Of a DNA stretch of 58,060 nt, positions 27,300 through 36,781 are shown one piece after another. Every line of letters starts with the position of its first letter. The stretch's first letter is position 1. Below the pieces are notes generated by a model, which had not been told where the DNA came from, did no database searches, and saw only the letters and a list, made by a program, of their open reading frames with translations. The DNA is taken from assembly GCF_003053725.1 (NCBI RefSeq), contig NZ_QAYC01000021.1, positions 1 to 58,060 on the forward strand. The letters run 5' to 3'. The position numbers and the translations under genes are program-made. The DNA is from Rhodovulum kholense. GTDB taxonomy: Bacteria; Pseudomonadota; Alphaproteobacteria; Rhodobacterales; Rhodobacteraceae.

Positions 27300-27470
27300 G
27301 GGCGGGTCTCCGGTCGGCTGGGTCGGGGGACGGGGTCGGATCAAGTGTCACGCTTCGCGCCCGGGGCGCAAGCCCTGCCCGGCCGGTCCCTCGGGCCCGA
27401 GCCCGGTCCGCAAACGGAGCGGGCCGACAGCCCCCTTGCCAGACGCCGCCCCCGGCCCGATCTATGGGAC

Positions 27471-28331
27471 ATGACAGAGACGCTTCTTTCCATCGGGCAT
27501 GGATATTCCGCCCGCGAACTTGCGCAGAGCCTCGGACCGGGCTGGCGCGTGATCGGTACCAGCCGTAGCCCCGAAGGCGCCGAGGCGCTGCGCCGGACGG
27601 GCATCGAGGCCCGGGTCTGGCCGGGCGAGGATCTTGGCCCCGATCTGGCCGAGGCGACCCACCTGCTGACCTCGGTACCGCCCGGGGCCTCGGGCGATCC
27701 GGTGCTGACAGCACTTGGCGAGACCCTGCGCGAGGCACGCCATCTGCGCTGGGTCGGCTATCTGTCGACCACCGGGGTCTATGGCGATCATGCCGGCGGC
27801 TGGGTCGACGAGACGACACCGCTGACGCCGGCCACATCGCGCGGCGCGGCCCGGGTCGCGGCCGAGGCGGGCTGGGCCGAACTGGGCCTGCCGCTGCACA
27901 TCTTCCGGCTGGCGGGCATCTACGGGCCGGGGCGTTCGCCGCTCGACCGGGTGCGCGAGGGCCGCGCCCAGCGTATCGTCAAGGAAGGCCAGGTGTTCTC
28001 GCGCATTCATGTCGCGGATATCGCCCAGGTTCTGGCCGCCTCGATGGCCGCGCCCGATCCGGGGTCTGTCTACAATCTGGCCGATGACGAACCGGCGCCA
28101 CCCGAAGACGTGATCGCCTTCGCGGCCGAGATGCTGGGCCTGCCGGTGCCGCCCGCCATTCCCTTCGAAGAGGCCGATCTGAGCCCGATGGCCCGCAGCT
28201 TCTATGCCGAATCAAAGCGGGTGCGGAACGACCGGATCAAGACCGGGCTCGGGGTCCATCTGCGCCACCCCGACTACCGGGCCGGGCTGGCCGCGCTGCT
28301 GGAAACGGAACGCGCCGCGACGATAAGGTGA
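27471..28331 (+). CDS. NAD(P)-binding epimerase-like protein (YeeZ/SDR extended)
   Basis: A 286-residue Rossmann-fold protein beginning MTETLLSIGHGYSARELA. The G-x-G-x-x motif is relaxed (SIGHGYSA), and the YLSTTGVYGDHAGGWVDE segment is typical of extended SDR/YeeZ-type epimerases. A FRLAGIYGPGRSPLDRV segment follows. Substrate unknown. The start has no clear ribosome site; ATG at 27471 was taken because residues before it are unconserved. Divergent from amn and convergent with dxs. Confidence 0.85.
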   Translation: MTETLLSIGHGYSARELAQSLGPGWRVIGTSRSPEGAEALRRTGIEARVWPGEDLGPDLAEATHLLTSVPPGASGDPVLTALGETLREARHLRWVGYLSTTGVYGDHAGGWVDETTPLTPATSRGAARVAAEAGWAELGLPLHIFRLAGIYGPGRSPLDRVREGRAQRIVKEGQVFSRIHVADIAQVLAASMAAPDPGSVYNLADDEPAPPEDVIAFAAEMLGLPVPPAIPFEEADLSPMARSFYAESKRVRNDRIKTGLGVHLRHPDYRAGLAALLETERAATIR

Positions 28332-28348
28332 CGCCGGGGCGCGGCCGG

Positions 28349-30280
28349 TCAGGCCCGGCGCGCCGCCTGTGCCGTGGCCCCCGAAAGCACGTCGCGCACC
28401 TTGGCCTCGATATCGGCCGCGTTCAGCCGGGCCTCGGCATACATCGCCTCGGCGCTGGCATGGTCGATAAAGGTGTCGGGCAGCACCATCGACCGGAACC
28501 GGAGCCCGTGGTCGAAGACGCCCCTCTCGGCCAGAAGCTGGGCGACATGACTGCCGAAGCCGCCGATGGCGCCCTCCTCGATGGTGATCAGCGCCTCATG
28601 CTCGCGGGCCAGCCCCAGGATCAGGTCCTCATCCAGCGGCTTGGCGAAACGGGCATCGGCGATGGTCGGCTCGATCCCTTCGGCGGACAGCGCCTGCGCG
28701 GCCTCGCGGACTTCCTTCAGCCGGGTCCCGAAGCTCAGGAGCGCCACGCGCTTGCCCTCCTGGATGATCCGGCCCTTGCCGATTTCCAGCGGCACGCCCT
28801 TTTCGGGCAGCTCGACGCCGACACCCTCGCCGCGCGGATAGCGGAAGGCGATGGGGCCCTCGTCATGGGCGACGGCGGTCGCGACCATATGCACCAGCTC
28901 GGCCTCGTCGGCGGCGGCCATCACCACCATGCCCGGCAGGTTCGCCAGGAAGGAGGTATCGAAGGCGCCCGCATGGGTCGCGCCATCGGCGCCGACCAGA
29001 CCCGCACGGTCGATGGCAAAACGCACCGGCAGCCGCTGGATCGCCACGTCATGGACGATCTGGTCATAGCCGCGCTGCAGGAAGGTCGAATAGATCGCGC
29101 AGAAGGGTTTCTGTCCGCCCGCCGCCAGCCCGGCCGAGAAGGTGACGGCATGCTGTTCGGCGATGCCGACATCGAAGATGCGTTCGGGGAAGCGCTCGGC
29201 AAAGAGGTTCAGACCGGTGCCGTCGGGCATCGCCGCGGTGACGGCCACCACCTTGCGGTCGGCGCGGGCCTCGCGGATCAGCGCCTCGGCGAAGACCTTG
29301 GTATAGCTTGGCGCATTGGCGGGGGCCTTCTTCTGGACCCCGGTCGCGACATCGAATTTCGAGACACCATGGCCGCAATCGGGCGCAGTTTCGGCGGGCG
29401 CATAGCCCTTGCCCTTCTTGGTGATGGCATGGATCAGCATCGGCCCGGTGGCGCGGGTCTTGACGGTGCGCAGGATCGCCAGAAGCTGGTCGAGATCGTG
29501 GCCATCGACGGGGCCGACATAGGAAAAGCCCAGCTCCTCGAAGAGGGTGCCGCCGACGGTGACCTGCTTGACCAGATCCTTGGCGCGCTTGGCGCCTTCC
29601 TGGAAGGGCTCGGGCAAGTGACGGATGGCGCCCTTGGCGATGGACTTGAATTCCTGGAAGGGCGCGCCCGCGTAAAGCCGGTTCAGATAGCGCGACATGG
29701 CGCCCACCGGCGGCGCGATCGACATCTCATTGTCGTTCAGGATCACGATCAGCCGCTTGCCCAGATGGCCCGCGTGGTTCAGCGCCTCGTAGGCCATGCC
29801 GGCCGAAAGCGACCCGTCGCCGATCACCGCGATGGCATCGCCCACGCCCGCCTCGGGCGCGGTGCCCAGATCGCGGGCGACGGCATAGCCCAGCGCCGCC
29901 GAGATCGAGGTCGAACTGTGCCCCGCGCCGAAGGCGTCGTATTCGCTTTCCGACCGCTTGCAGAAGCCCGACAGCCCGCCTTCCTGCCGCAGCGTGCGGA
30001 TGCGATCACGGCGCCCGGTGAGGATCTTGTGCGGATAGCACTGGTGGCTGACATCCCAGATCAGCTTGTCGCGGGGCGTGTCGAAGACCGCGTGCAGCGC
30101 GACGGTCAGCTCGACCACGCCCAGACCCGCGCCCAGATGCCCGCCGGTTTCGGACACGGCCGAAACCACCTCTTGCCGCAATTCGTGGGCGACCTGCTTC
30201 AGCTGGTCGTCGGACAGGCCCTTCAGATCGGCCGGACAGCAGACCTTGTCGAGAAGCGGAGTGATCGGCCGGTTGCTCAC
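28349..30280 (-). CDS. dxs: 1-deoxy-D-xylulose-5-phosphate synthase
   Basis: A 643-residue thiamine diphosphate enzyme joining pyruvate and glyceraldehyde-3-phosphate, the first step of the MEP isoprenoid pathway. ThDP/Mg site [15 protein letters not shown] is near 153-167; [11 protein letters not shown] and DGHDLDQL are present; the C-terminal half carries [20 protein letters not shown] start with AGGAGGG upstream. Last gene of HDAC-like-xseB-ispA-dxs; supplies precursors for quinones, undecaprenol and, in phototrophic relatives, carotenoids and bacteriochlorophyll. Confidence 0.97.
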   Translation of the reverse strand: MSNRPITPLLDKVCCPADLKGLSDDQLKQVAHELRQEVVSAVSETGGHLGAGLGVVELTVALHAVFDTPRDKLIWDVSHQCYPHKILTGRRDRIRTLRQEGGLSGFCKRSESEYDAFGAGHSSTSISAALGYAVARDLGTAPEAGVGDAIAVIGDGSLSAGMAYEALNHAGHLGKRLIVILNDNEMSIAPPVGAMSRYLNRLYAGAPFQEFKSIAKGAIRHLPEPFQEGAKRAKDLVKQVTVGGTLFEELGFSYVGPVDGHDLDQLLAILRTVKTRATGPMLIHAITKKGKGYAPAETAPDCGHGVSKFDVATGVQKKAPANAPSYTKVFAEALIREARADRKVVAVTAAMPDGTGLNLFAERFPERIFDVGIAEQHAVTFSAGLAAGGQKPFCAIYSTFLQRGYDQIVHDVAIQRLPVRFAIDRAGLVGADGATHAGAFDTSFLANLPGMVVMAAADEAELVHMVATAVAHDEGPIAFRYPRGEGVGVELPEKGVPLEIGKGRIIQEGKRVALLSFGTRLKEVREAAQALSAEGIEPTIADARFAKPLDEDLILGLAREHEALITIEEGAIGGFGSHVAQLLAERGVFDHGLRFRSMVLPDTFIDHASAEAMYAEARLNAADIEAKVRDVLSGATAQAARRA

Positions 30281-30312
30281 TGGGACAGCCCTCCTGGGGC
30301 GCGGTTACGCGT

Positions 30313-31182
30313 TCATGACTCCCGAGCGATAACGAAGCGCGCCGCCTGCTTCAAGGTTTCCGCCCCCTCTCCGAAGGGCGACAAGGCGTCCTCGGCCTCT
30401 TCGACCAGAGCCTTCGCGCGGGCCTTGGCGCCGTCGAGCCCCAGCAGCGACACGAAGGTCGCCTTGCCCGCATCGGCGTCCTTGTGGACCCGCTTGCCGG
30501 TCTTGGCGGCATCGCCCTCGACATCGAGAATGTCATCGGCGATCTGGAAGGCGAGCCCCAGCGCGGTCGAATAGGCGGTCAGCGGCGCGATGTCGGCGCG
30601 GGCCAGACGCGCGCCCGCCTCGGCCGACCAGCGGATCAGCGCGCCGGTCTTGTTGGCCTGAAGCTCGGTGATTTCCTCAAGGCTCAGCGGCCGCCCGGCG
30701 GTTTCGGCTGCGATGTCCTGGGCCTGGCCCAGCACCATGCCATCGATGCCCGAGGCCTTGGCCAGCGAGGCCACCAGGTCGATCCGGACCGCAGGGTCGG
30801 CATGGCAGGACGGCGCGGCCAGCAGATCGAAAGCCAGCGTCTGCAGCGCGTCGCCGGTCAGAAGCGCGGTGCCGTCGTCCCATTTGACATGCACCGTGGG
30901 CTGGCCCCGGCGCAGGTCGTCATTGTCCATGCAGGGCATGTCGTCATGCACAAGACTGTAGGCATGCAGCGCCTCGACCGCGGCGGCGGCATCGACGGCC
31001 GACTCGGGCGCGATGCCGTAAAGACCCGCCGACTCGATCACCAGAAAGCCGCGCAGCCGCTTGCCGCCCGAAACGGCATAGCGCATCGCATGGGTCACGG
31101 GCTGGTCCGCGGCGCCCTCAAGGGCCGCGCTCAAACGCGCCTCGATCCGCGCGGCGGCGGATGTCAGACTGGACTGGAACAT
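30313..31182 (-). CDS. ispA: Farnesyl diphosphate synthase (geranyltranstransferase)
   Basis: About 289 residues, all-helical prenyl synthase. The first Asp-rich motif is DDMPCMDND (HDDMPCMDNDDLRRG) and the second is DDILDVEGD; SGGKRLRGFLV lies near residue 40. Together these bind allylic and isopentenyl diphosphates. The ATG at 31182 (MFQSSLTSAAARIEARL) is just 4 bases after the xseB stop; an open extension upstream is not conserved. It makes C15 farnesyl diphosphate for longer isoprenoids. Confidence 0.96.
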   Translation of the reverse strand: MFQSSLTSAAARIEARLSAALEGAADQPVTHAMRYAVSGGKRLRGFLVIESAGLYGIAPESAVDAAAAVEALHAYSLVHDDMPCMDNDDLRRGQPTVHVKWDDGTALLTGDALQTLAFDLLAAPSCHADPAVRIDLVASLAKASGIDGMVLGQAQDIAAETAGRPLSLEEITELQANKTGALIRWSAEAGARLARADIAPLTAYSTALGLAFQIADDILDVEGDAAKTGKRVHKDADAGKATFVSLLGLDGAKARAKALVEEAEDALSPFGEGAETLKQAARFVIARES

Positions 31183-31186
31183 GGTG

Positions 31187-31429
31187 TCAAAGACCTTCGG
31201 CCGGTTTCGTCCCGGTGGGATTGCCCGAGGCGTCAAGCGTCATCGCCTCGATCTTGGCCTCGGCATCCCGGAGCTTGGTTTCGCAGTGCTTGCGCAGCTT
31301 CATCGCCTGTTCGGACAGCGCGATCGAGTCCTCAAGGGGCACGTCGCCGCGTTCAAGGGCGGCCACGGCCTCTTCCAAAGCCCGCATCGCCTCTTCGAAG
31401 GTCATTTCCCCGACCGGCTTTTCCGTCAT
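31187..31429 (-). CDS. xseB: Exonuclease VII small subunit
   Basis: An 80-residue helical protein starting MTEKPVGEMTFEEAMRALEEA, with the family pattern FEEAMRALEEAVAALERGDVPLEDSIALSEQAMKLRK. With XseA (not here) it degrades single-stranded DNA. Its ATG overlaps the stop of the HDAC-like gene by 4 bases, and it sits before ispA, a common order in proteobacteria. Confidence 0.95.
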   Translation of the reverse strand: MTEKPVGEMTFEEAMRALEEAVAALERGDVPLEDSIALSEQAMKLRKHCETKLRDAEAKIEAMTLDASGNPTGTKPAEGL

Positions 31430-32361
31430 GCCCCCCGCTCCATCAGCACCGCCACATGGGCCGCCACAGAGGCCGCCAGGGCTTCAAGATCATATCCGCC
31501 CTCCAGTGTCGAGACCAGCCGACCGCCCGAATGGGCCTCCGCGATGTCGCAGAGACGCCGGGTGATCCAGGCGAAATCGGGCACGCCCCAGGCCAGCTGC
31601 GCCAGCGGGTCGGCGGCATGGGCGTCGAATCCGGCCGAGACCAGCACCAGCTCGGGCGCGAAGGCGTCGAGCCGGGGCAGCGCATGGGCCTCGAACTCGG
31701 CCCGGAACCGGCGGCCGTCGCTCATCGGCGGCAGCGGCAGGTTCAGGATGTTGTCCGCGGCACCGGTCTCGATGGCCGCGCCGGTGCCCGGGTAAAGCGG
31801 CATCTGATGAGTCGAGACGAACAGCACGCGCGGATCGTCCCACAGCACGTCCTGGGTTCCGTTGCCGTGATGCACGTCGAAATCGACCACCGCGACACGC
31901 GACAGCCCGTGCCGGTCCAGCGCATAGCGGGCGGCGATGGCGACGGTCGAGAAAAGGCAAAAGCCCATGGCGCGGGCAGTTTCGGCGTGATGGCCGGGCG
32001 GGCGCACCGCGACGAAGGCATTGGCGGCCTCGCCCGCCATCACCATGTCGACCGCCCGCAGCGCGCCGCCCACCGCCCGCAGCGCCGCCCGGAACGACCC
32101 CGGCGACATGTGGGTATCGGCATCGAGCGCCACCGTGCCCTCGGCCGGGGCCGCTGCCTTGATCTTGTCGACATAGCCCTGCGGATGGGCGCGCAGCAAT
32201 TCGGCCTCGTCGGCCAGCGGGGCGTCCTCGCGCAAGAGACCGGCGAAGCCTTCGGTGGTCAGCGCCTCGGCCACGGCGCGCAGCCGGTCCACGCGCTCGG
32301 CATGGCCGGGCGGGGTGACATGGTCCAGAGAGTCGGAATGGGTCAGCAGGGCCGTGGTCAT
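31426..32361 (-). CDS. Histone-deacetylase-like amidohydrolase
   Basis: A 311-residue zinc deacetylase-fold protein. The active-site pattern is complete: PPGHHA with the His pair, VDFDVHHGNGTQ giving zinc ligands, SAGFDAHAADPL, and LEGGYDLEALAASV at the end. In bacteria such enzymes deacetylate acetoin-like, polyamine or lysine substrates; which one is unclear. Overlaps xseB by 4 bases and follows petR by 54 bases. Its partnership with isoprenoid genes is positional, not mechanistic. Confidence 0.93.
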   Translation of the reverse strand: MTTALLTHSDSLDHVTPPGHAERVDRLRAVAEALTTEGFAGLLREDAPLADEAELLRAHPQGYVDKIKAAAPAEGTVALDADTHMSPGSFRAALRAVGGALRAVDMVMAGEAANAFVAVRPPGHHAETARAMGFCLFSTVAIAARYALDRHGLSRVAVVDFDVHHGNGTQDVLWDDPRVLFVSTHQMPLYPGTGAAIETGAADNILNLPLPPMSDGRRFRAEFEAHALPRLDAFAPELVLVSAGFDAHAADPLAQLAWGVPDFAWITRRLCDIAEAHSGGRLVSTLEGGYDLEALAASVAAHVAVLMERGA

Positions 32362-32415
32362 GAAACGAGGCTACGCGGGCGATCCGCGACGGGGCAAGCC
32401 CGAATGACCGCCGGG

Positions 32416-33120
32416 TCAGTCCGGCGCCAGCATGTAGCCTTCGCCCCGCACCGTCTGCAGATAGCGGGGCTGTTTCGGGTCGCTTTCGATCTTGCGCCTG
32501 AGCCGGGTGATCTGCACATCGACCGCGCGTTCCTGCGCCTGCCCGCCGTCGCGCGCCAGTTCCTCGACCAGACGCGAGCGGCTGACCGCCTCGCCGGGAT
32601 TGGCCGAGAAGATCCGCATCAGCTGGGCCTCGGTCGCGGTCAGGCGCACCCTTTCGTCGCCCTGCCAAAGCTCGCCGCGCCCGACATCGTAGCGCACCGG
32701 CCCCAGATGCAGGATCTTGGGCAGGTCGATCTCGGAGCGGATCTGCGGCACCCGGCGCAGGATCGCGTTGATCCTCAAAAGCAGCTCCTTCGGCTCGAAG
32801 GGCTTCGGCAGGTAGTCGTCGGCCCCGGCCTCGAGCCCCCGGATCCGGTCCGAGGTCTCGCCCCGCGCGGTCAACAGCAGGATCGGCGTCGCGATCCGCT
32901 GGCGCAGGGCCCGGGTCAGCGCGATGCCATCCTCGCCCGGCATCATCACGTCCAGCACGATCAGATCGAAGTCGAGCCCCTGCAGCAGCTTGCGCGCGTG
33001 ATCGGCATCGCGCGCGATGCTGACCCAGAAGCCGTTGCGCATCAGGAACTTGCGCAACAGCTCGCGGATCCGCTCGTCGTCATCGACGATCAGCAGGTGA
33101 ATGTCGGCCTCTGCCATCAT
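32416..33120 (-). CDS. petR: OmpR-family response regulator, PetR type
   Basis: A 234-residue two-domain regulator. The receiver domain has IVDDDERIRE (acidic pocket), DLIVLDVMMPGEDG (phospho-acceptor Asp) and a KPFEP Lys loop; the C-terminal winged helix reads EARAVDVQITRLRRKIE-like with the closing TVRGEGYML. Its ATG overlaps the stop of petP (ATGA). The pair petP-petR is described in Rhodobacter capsulatus, where the response regulator is needed for both photosynthetic and respiratory growth. No partner histidine kinase is adjacent. Confidence 0.88.
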   Translation of the reverse strand: MMAEADIHLLIVDDDERIRELLRKFLMRNGFWVSIARDADHARKLLQGLDFDLIVLDVMMPGEDGIALTRALRQRIATPILLLTARGETSDRIRGLEAGADDYLPKPFEPKELLLRINAILRRVPQIRSEIDLPKILHLGPVRYDVGRGELWQGDERVRLTATEAQLMRIFSANPGEAVSRSRLVEELARDGGQAQERAVDVQITRLRRKIESDPKQPRYLQTVRGEGYMLAPD

Positions 33121-33632
33121 GCCCCGCGCTCGGTGATCCGGTGGAAATGCCGGCGCATCTCGGGGTCCATCATCGCCTCGAGCACCTGCCGGAACCCGGC
33201 GACGGCGGCGGGGCCCGCGGCGCGATAGGCGTCGCGCATCCGCGCCCGCTGGGCGTCGGACAGCTGATGTTCCAGCTCCAGCCCGGCCTCGGTCAGATAC
33301 AGATGGCGCTCGCGCTTGTCGCGATGGCCGACCCGGCTTTCGACCAGCCCGTCCTCGATCAGCGAACGCAGCACCCGGTTCAGCGACTGCTTGGTCACGC
33401 CCAGGATCGACAGCAGGTTGTTGACCGTGGTGCCGGGCGCCCGGTGGATGAAGTGGATCGCCCGGTGATGGGCCCGCCCATAGCCCTTTTCCTCGAGAAT
33501 CCGGTCGGGATCGGCGGTGAAGCCGCGATAGGCGAAGAACATCGCCTCGATTCCCTTGCGAAGCTGCTCGTCCGTCAGGAACAGCAGGCTTTCGCCGCTC
33601 TTCTGCGCAACCGCTGGTGCGACTTGGGCCAT
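33117..33632 (-). CDS. petP: MarR-family regulator, PetP type
   Basis: A 171-residue winged-helix regulator of MarR class: HRAIHFIHRAPGTTVNNLLSILGVTKQSLNRVLRS is the DNA-binding core, ending in a wing VESRVGHRDKRERHLYLTEAG. Immediately upstream of petR with overlapping stop/start, matching the petP-petR order of Rhodobacter. Ligand unknown. Divergent from ilvE, with a palindrome in the shared region that could be its operator. Confidence 0.88.
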   Translation of the reverse strand: MAQVAPAVAQKSGESLLFLTDEQLRKGIEAMFFAYRGFTADPDRILEEKGYGRAHHRAIHFIHRAPGTTVNNLLSILGVTKQSLNRVLRSLIEDGLVESRVGHRDKRERHLYLTEAGLELEHQLSDAQRARMRDAYRAAGPAAVAGFRQVLEAMMDPEMRRHFHRITERGA

Positions 33633-33687
33633 GGCTCCCTCCCTCTTCGCATCGTGATCGAATTTTCAGCAATCTTATGTCAGCCTT

Positions 33688-33708
33688 GTTGACTTTCCAA
33701 GACTCAAC
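33688..33708. promoter_or_regulatory. Inverted repeat between petP and ilvE
   Basis: GTTGA (33688-33692) and TCAAC (33704-33708) flank an 11-base spacer. A -35-like TTGACT (33689-33694) lies within it, reading toward ilvE, and a GACTC site is in the spacer. The surrounding ~180 bases are AT-rich compared with the rest of the window. A MarR-type protein could bind here, controlling petPR and/or ilvE; not proven. Confidence 0.35.
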
Positions 33709-33814
33709 TGATAGCGAGCGGTGAATTTTACGCAAGATTATGTCCGAAATGGACTTAAACTGCGCAATTTTCGCAAATCGTAACCCCAGAGGGGAAAAGA
33801 AAAGGACAAAGGCC

Positions 33815-34681
33815 ATGACTGGCTACGACGACCGCGACGGCGTTATCTGGATGGATGGGAAACTGGTGCCGTGGCGCGACGCCAATGTGCACATCCTCAC
33901 CCATGCCCTGCATTACGCCTCGGCGGTATTCGAAGGCGAGCGGGCCTATGGCGGAAAGATCTTCAAGTCGCGCGAGCATTCCGAACGTCTGAAACGGTCG
34001 GCCAACATGCTCGACTTCGAGATCCCCTACACGGTCGACCAGATCGAGGACGCCAAGGCCGAGGTGATGAAGGCGAACGGGATGACCGACTGCTATGTGC
34101 GTCCGCTGGCGTGGCGCGGGTCGGGCCCGGACATGGGGGTGGCCTCGGAACAGAACCCGGTCCGGATGGCGGTCGCCGTCTGGGAATGGGGCGCCTATTA
34201 CGGCGCGGCCAAGATGAAGGGCGCCAAGCTCGACATTTCCAAATGGAAGCGCCCGAGCCCCGAAACCGTGCCGAGCCAGGCCAAGGCCTCGGGGCTTTAC
34301 ATGATCTGCACCATGTCCAAGCACGCCGCCCATGCCAAGGGCTGCACCGACGCGATGATGTTCGACTATCGCGGCTATGTGGCCGAGGCGACCGGCGCGA
34401 ACATCTTCTTCGTCAAGGATGGCGAGGTGCATACGCCCAAGGCCGACTGCTTCCTCAACGGTCTGACCCGCCAGACCGTGATCGAGCTGCTGCGCGACAA
34501 GCAGATCAAGGTGCATGAGCGGCATATCGAGGCCTCGGAACTGGAAGGCTTCGAACAATGCTGGCTGACCGGCACCGCGGCCGAGGTGACCCCGGTGGCC
34601 GAGATCGGCGACTATAATTTCGAGGTCGGCGCGCTGACCCACGACATCGCCGAGACCTACGAAAAGCACGTCCGCGCCTGA
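33815..34681 (+). CDS. ilvE: Branched-chain amino acid aminotransferase
   Basis: A 288-residue fold-type IV PLP enzyme that transfers amino groups between glutamate and branched-chain keto acids (valine, leucine, isoleucine). N-terminal GVIWMDGKLVPWRDA, HYASAVFEGERAY, PLP-binding Lys in SQAKASGLY, and EATGANIFFVKDG are all family signatures. The ATG at 33815 is preceded by AAAGGAC; an earlier in-frame ATG at 33740 gives a non-conserved N-terminus. Confidence 0.95.
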   Translation: MTGYDDRDGVIWMDGKLVPWRDANVHILTHALHYASAVFEGERAYGGKIFKSREHSERLKRSANMLDFEIPYTVDQIEDAKAEVMKANGMTDCYVRPLAWRGSGPDMGVASEQNPVRMAVAVWEWGAYYGAAKMKGAKLDISKWKRPSPETVPSQAKASGLYMICTMSKHAAHAKGCTDAMMFDYRGYVAEATGANIFFVKDGEVHTPKADCFLNGLTRQTVIELLRDKQIKVHERHIEASELEGFEQCWLTGTAAEVTPVAEIGDYNFEVGALTHDIAETYEKHVRA

Positions 34682-34691
34682 GGCGCGAACC

Positions 34692-34740
34692 GGGCCGCGC
34701 GCATCAGCCTTGGGGGGTGACCCCCTTGCGCGCGCGGCCC
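34692..34740. terminator. Nested inverted repeat between convergent ilvE and EamA genes
   Basis: An outer perfect 11-bp arm GGGCCGCGCGC (34692-34702) pairs with GCGCGCGGCCC (34730-34740); inside, GGGGG-TGA-CCCCC (34713-34725) forms another stem. It starts 11 bases after the ilvE stop, and its right arm codes the last residues of the EamA protein. No T-run follows on either strand, so a bidirectional terminator role is only suggested. Confidence 0.45.
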
Positions 34741-35630
34741 CTCTCCAGCCCAAGCTGGCGTTCGCGCCAGATGATGAAGACGCCGGCCGCGATGATCAGC
34801 CCGGCGCCGATCAGCACCACCGGCGTCGGCGCCTCGGCGAAGACGAAATAGCCGATGACCAGCGCCAGCAACATCGAGGCATAGTCGAAGGGCGCCACCA
34901 GCCCGGCCTCGGCAAAGCGGTAGGCCGAGGTCAGGCAGATCTGCGCCACGCCGCCGACCAGCCCCGCCGCCACCAGCATCGCCGCATCCCAGACAGACGG
35001 GACCACCCAGCCCAGCGGGATCGTGAACAGCGACAGCACGGTCGAGGTCACCGAGAACCAGAACACGATGGCCGAGGTCCGTTCGGTCTGCACCAGCTTG
35101 CGCACGAAGACCTGAGCCAGCGCCGCGGCGGCTGCCCCGGCCAGCGCGACGATGGCGCCAAGCGACTCGGCCGCGTCCATCTGGTCGCCGGCGAAGGTCG
35201 ACAGCCGCGGGCTGAGCACGACCACCACGCCGACAAGCCCCAGCGCCACCGCCGACAGCCGGAACAGCCGCACCTTCTCGCCCAGGAACATCGCCGCGAA
35301 GATCACGACAAGCAGCGGCGCGGCAAAGCCGATGGCGGTGGCCTCGGGCAGCGGCAGGATGCCCAGCGCAGCGAAGTTCAGCCCCATCGCGGTGCCGCCC
35401 ACCAGCCCGCGCCACAGATGCCCCAGCGGGTCGCCGGTGCGCAGCCCCGCGCCAAGCTGCCCGGTCGCGCCCAGCCAGACGAGGATCACCGGCAGCGCGA
35501 AGAGCGAACGAAAGAACACCGTCTCGCCCGGCGGCACTCCATGTTCGGCCGCGGCCTTGATCAGCGCCGACATCACCACGAACAGCGTGACGGAAATCAG
35601 TTTCAGGCCGATGGCGCGGGCAGGATTCAT
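34704..35630 (-). CDS. EamA/DMT-family transporter (second)
   Basis: A 308-residue ten-TM exporter with two EamA repeats. The start at 35630 gives MNPARAIGLKLISVTLFVVM, a typical N-terminus; the upstream ATG at 35672 adds a charged piece with no ribosome site. Its C-terminal RGRARKGVTPQG is coded within a nested inverted repeat shared with the ilvE end. Less than clearly similar to the first EamA gene (24174-25076), so not a recent duplicate. Substrate unknown. Confidence 0.9.
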   Translation of the reverse strand: MNPARAIGLKLISVTLFVVMSALIKAAAEHGVPPGETVFFRSLFALPVILVWLGATGQLGAGLRTGDPLGHLWRGLVGGTAMGLNFAALGILPLPEATAIGFAAPLLVVIFAAMFLGEKVRLFRLSAVALGLVGVVVVLSPRLSTFAGDQMDAAESLGAIVALAGAAAAALAQVFVRKLVQTERTSAIVFWFSVTSTVLSLFTIPLGWVVPSVWDAAMLVAAGLVGGVAQICLTSAYRFAEAGLVAPFDYASMLLALVIGYFVFAEAPTPVVLIGAGLIIAAGVFIIWRERQLGLERGRARKGVTPQG

Positions 35631-35740
35631 GGGCTTGGCTCGGGTCCGGAGGGGGGGCGGCATTTTGTCCATAGACCCGAAGCACGGTTTTTAGAAGCCT
35701 TTTTATGTAAGGACTTACCGGACCGCCCCGCGGCCTCCGG

Positions 35741-36781
35741 TCAGGCGTCTTTCAGCCGGGCCAGCGCCCAGCGCGCGGCCTCGGCCACCGTGGCATCCGG
35801 GTCGTCCGTCAACCGCCGGACTGCCGCCGCCAGAGCCGGATCGCCGGAATTGCCGATGGCATAGCAGACGTTCCGCACGAAGCGGTTGCGCCCGATCCGC
35901 TTGATCGGCGAGCCGGAAAACCGGTCGCGAAAGGCCGCGTCGTCAAGCGCCGCGAGGTCCGCCAGCGGCGGTTCGACCAGATCGGGGCGCGCGGCGTATT
36001 TCGCCTCGGTCGCGGCGACGGCGAACTTGTTCCAGGGACAGACGCCAAGGCAGTCGTCGCAGCCATAGATCCGGTTGCCCAGAAGCGGCCGCAGTGCCGG
36101 GTCGACCGGCCCCTTGTGCTCGATCGTCAGGTAGGAAATGCAGCGCCGCGCATCAAGCTGGAAGGGCGCGGGAAAGGCCCCCGTGGGGCAGGCGTCAAGA
36201 CAGGCGGTGCATTGGCCGCAATGCTGGGTCTCGGGCTCGTCGGGCGGCAGCTCGATCGTGGTGAAGATCGCGCCCAGGAAGAACCAGTTGCCAAGGCTGC
36301 GGCCCAGCAGGTTGGTATGCTTGCCCTGCCAGCCCAGCCCCGCCGCCTGGGCCAGCGGCTTTTCCATCACCGGGGCGGTATCGACGAAGACCTTGATCTG
36401 GTGGCCCGGCGCCTCGTCCAGCAGCCAGCGCCCGAGCCGTTTCAGCCGCTTTTTCAGCACGTCGTGATAGTCGCGGTTCTGGGCATAGACCGAAATCGCC
36501 GCGCGGTCGGGCCGGTCCAGGGCGGCCAGCGGGTCATGGGTCTGGGTATAGGGTTCGGCGACCATCACCACGGACCGCGCCTCGGGCCAGAGCGCCGCCG
36601 GATCGCCGCGCCAGCCCATCCGTTCGGCCATCCAGCCCATCTGGCCATGGCGGCCCCTGGCCACGAATTCGGCCAGCCGCCCGGCCGCCTCGGGGATCGC
36701 ATCAGGCCGGCAGACCCCCATCGCGGCCAGCCCCTCGTCGCGGGCCCGGGCGCCAAGGCGGTCTTTCAGCGCCGCGTTCAA
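35741..36781 (-). CDS. queG: Epoxyqueuosine reductase
   Basis: A 346-residue cobalamin-dependent enzyme for the last step of queuosine synthesis in tRNA. Two 4Fe-4S motifs are clear: [16 protein letters not shown] and [13 protein letters not shown], with the conserved IYGCDD before the second. The C-terminus has a HEAT-like repeat ([17 protein letters not shown]). Its ATG overlaps the stop of the GST gene by 4 bases. Confidence 0.95.
   Translation of the reverse strand: MNAALKDRLGARARDEGLAAMGVCRPDAIPEAAGRLAEFVARGRHGQMGWMAERMGWRGDPAALWPEARSVVMVAEPYTQTHDPLAALDRPDRAAISVYAQNRDYHDVLKKRLKRLGRWLLDEAPGHQIKVFVDTAPVMEKPLAQAAGLGWQGKHTNLLGRSLGNWFFLGAIFTTIELPPDEPETQHCGQCTACLDACPTGAFPAPFQLDARRCISYLTIEHKGPVDPALRPLLGNRIYGCDDCLGVCPWNKFAVAATEAKYAARPDLVEPPLADLAALDDAAFRDRFSGSPIKRIGRNRFVRNVCYAIGNSGDPALAAAVRRLTDDPDATVAEAARWALARLKDA

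Noticed and set aside
28328-33228. Two long plus-strand open frames (28328-30574, 30484-33228) opposite dxs, ispA, xseB, the HDAC-like gene and petR
   Set aside because: They are antisense to well-conserved genes and their residues are what complementary GC-rich codons give.
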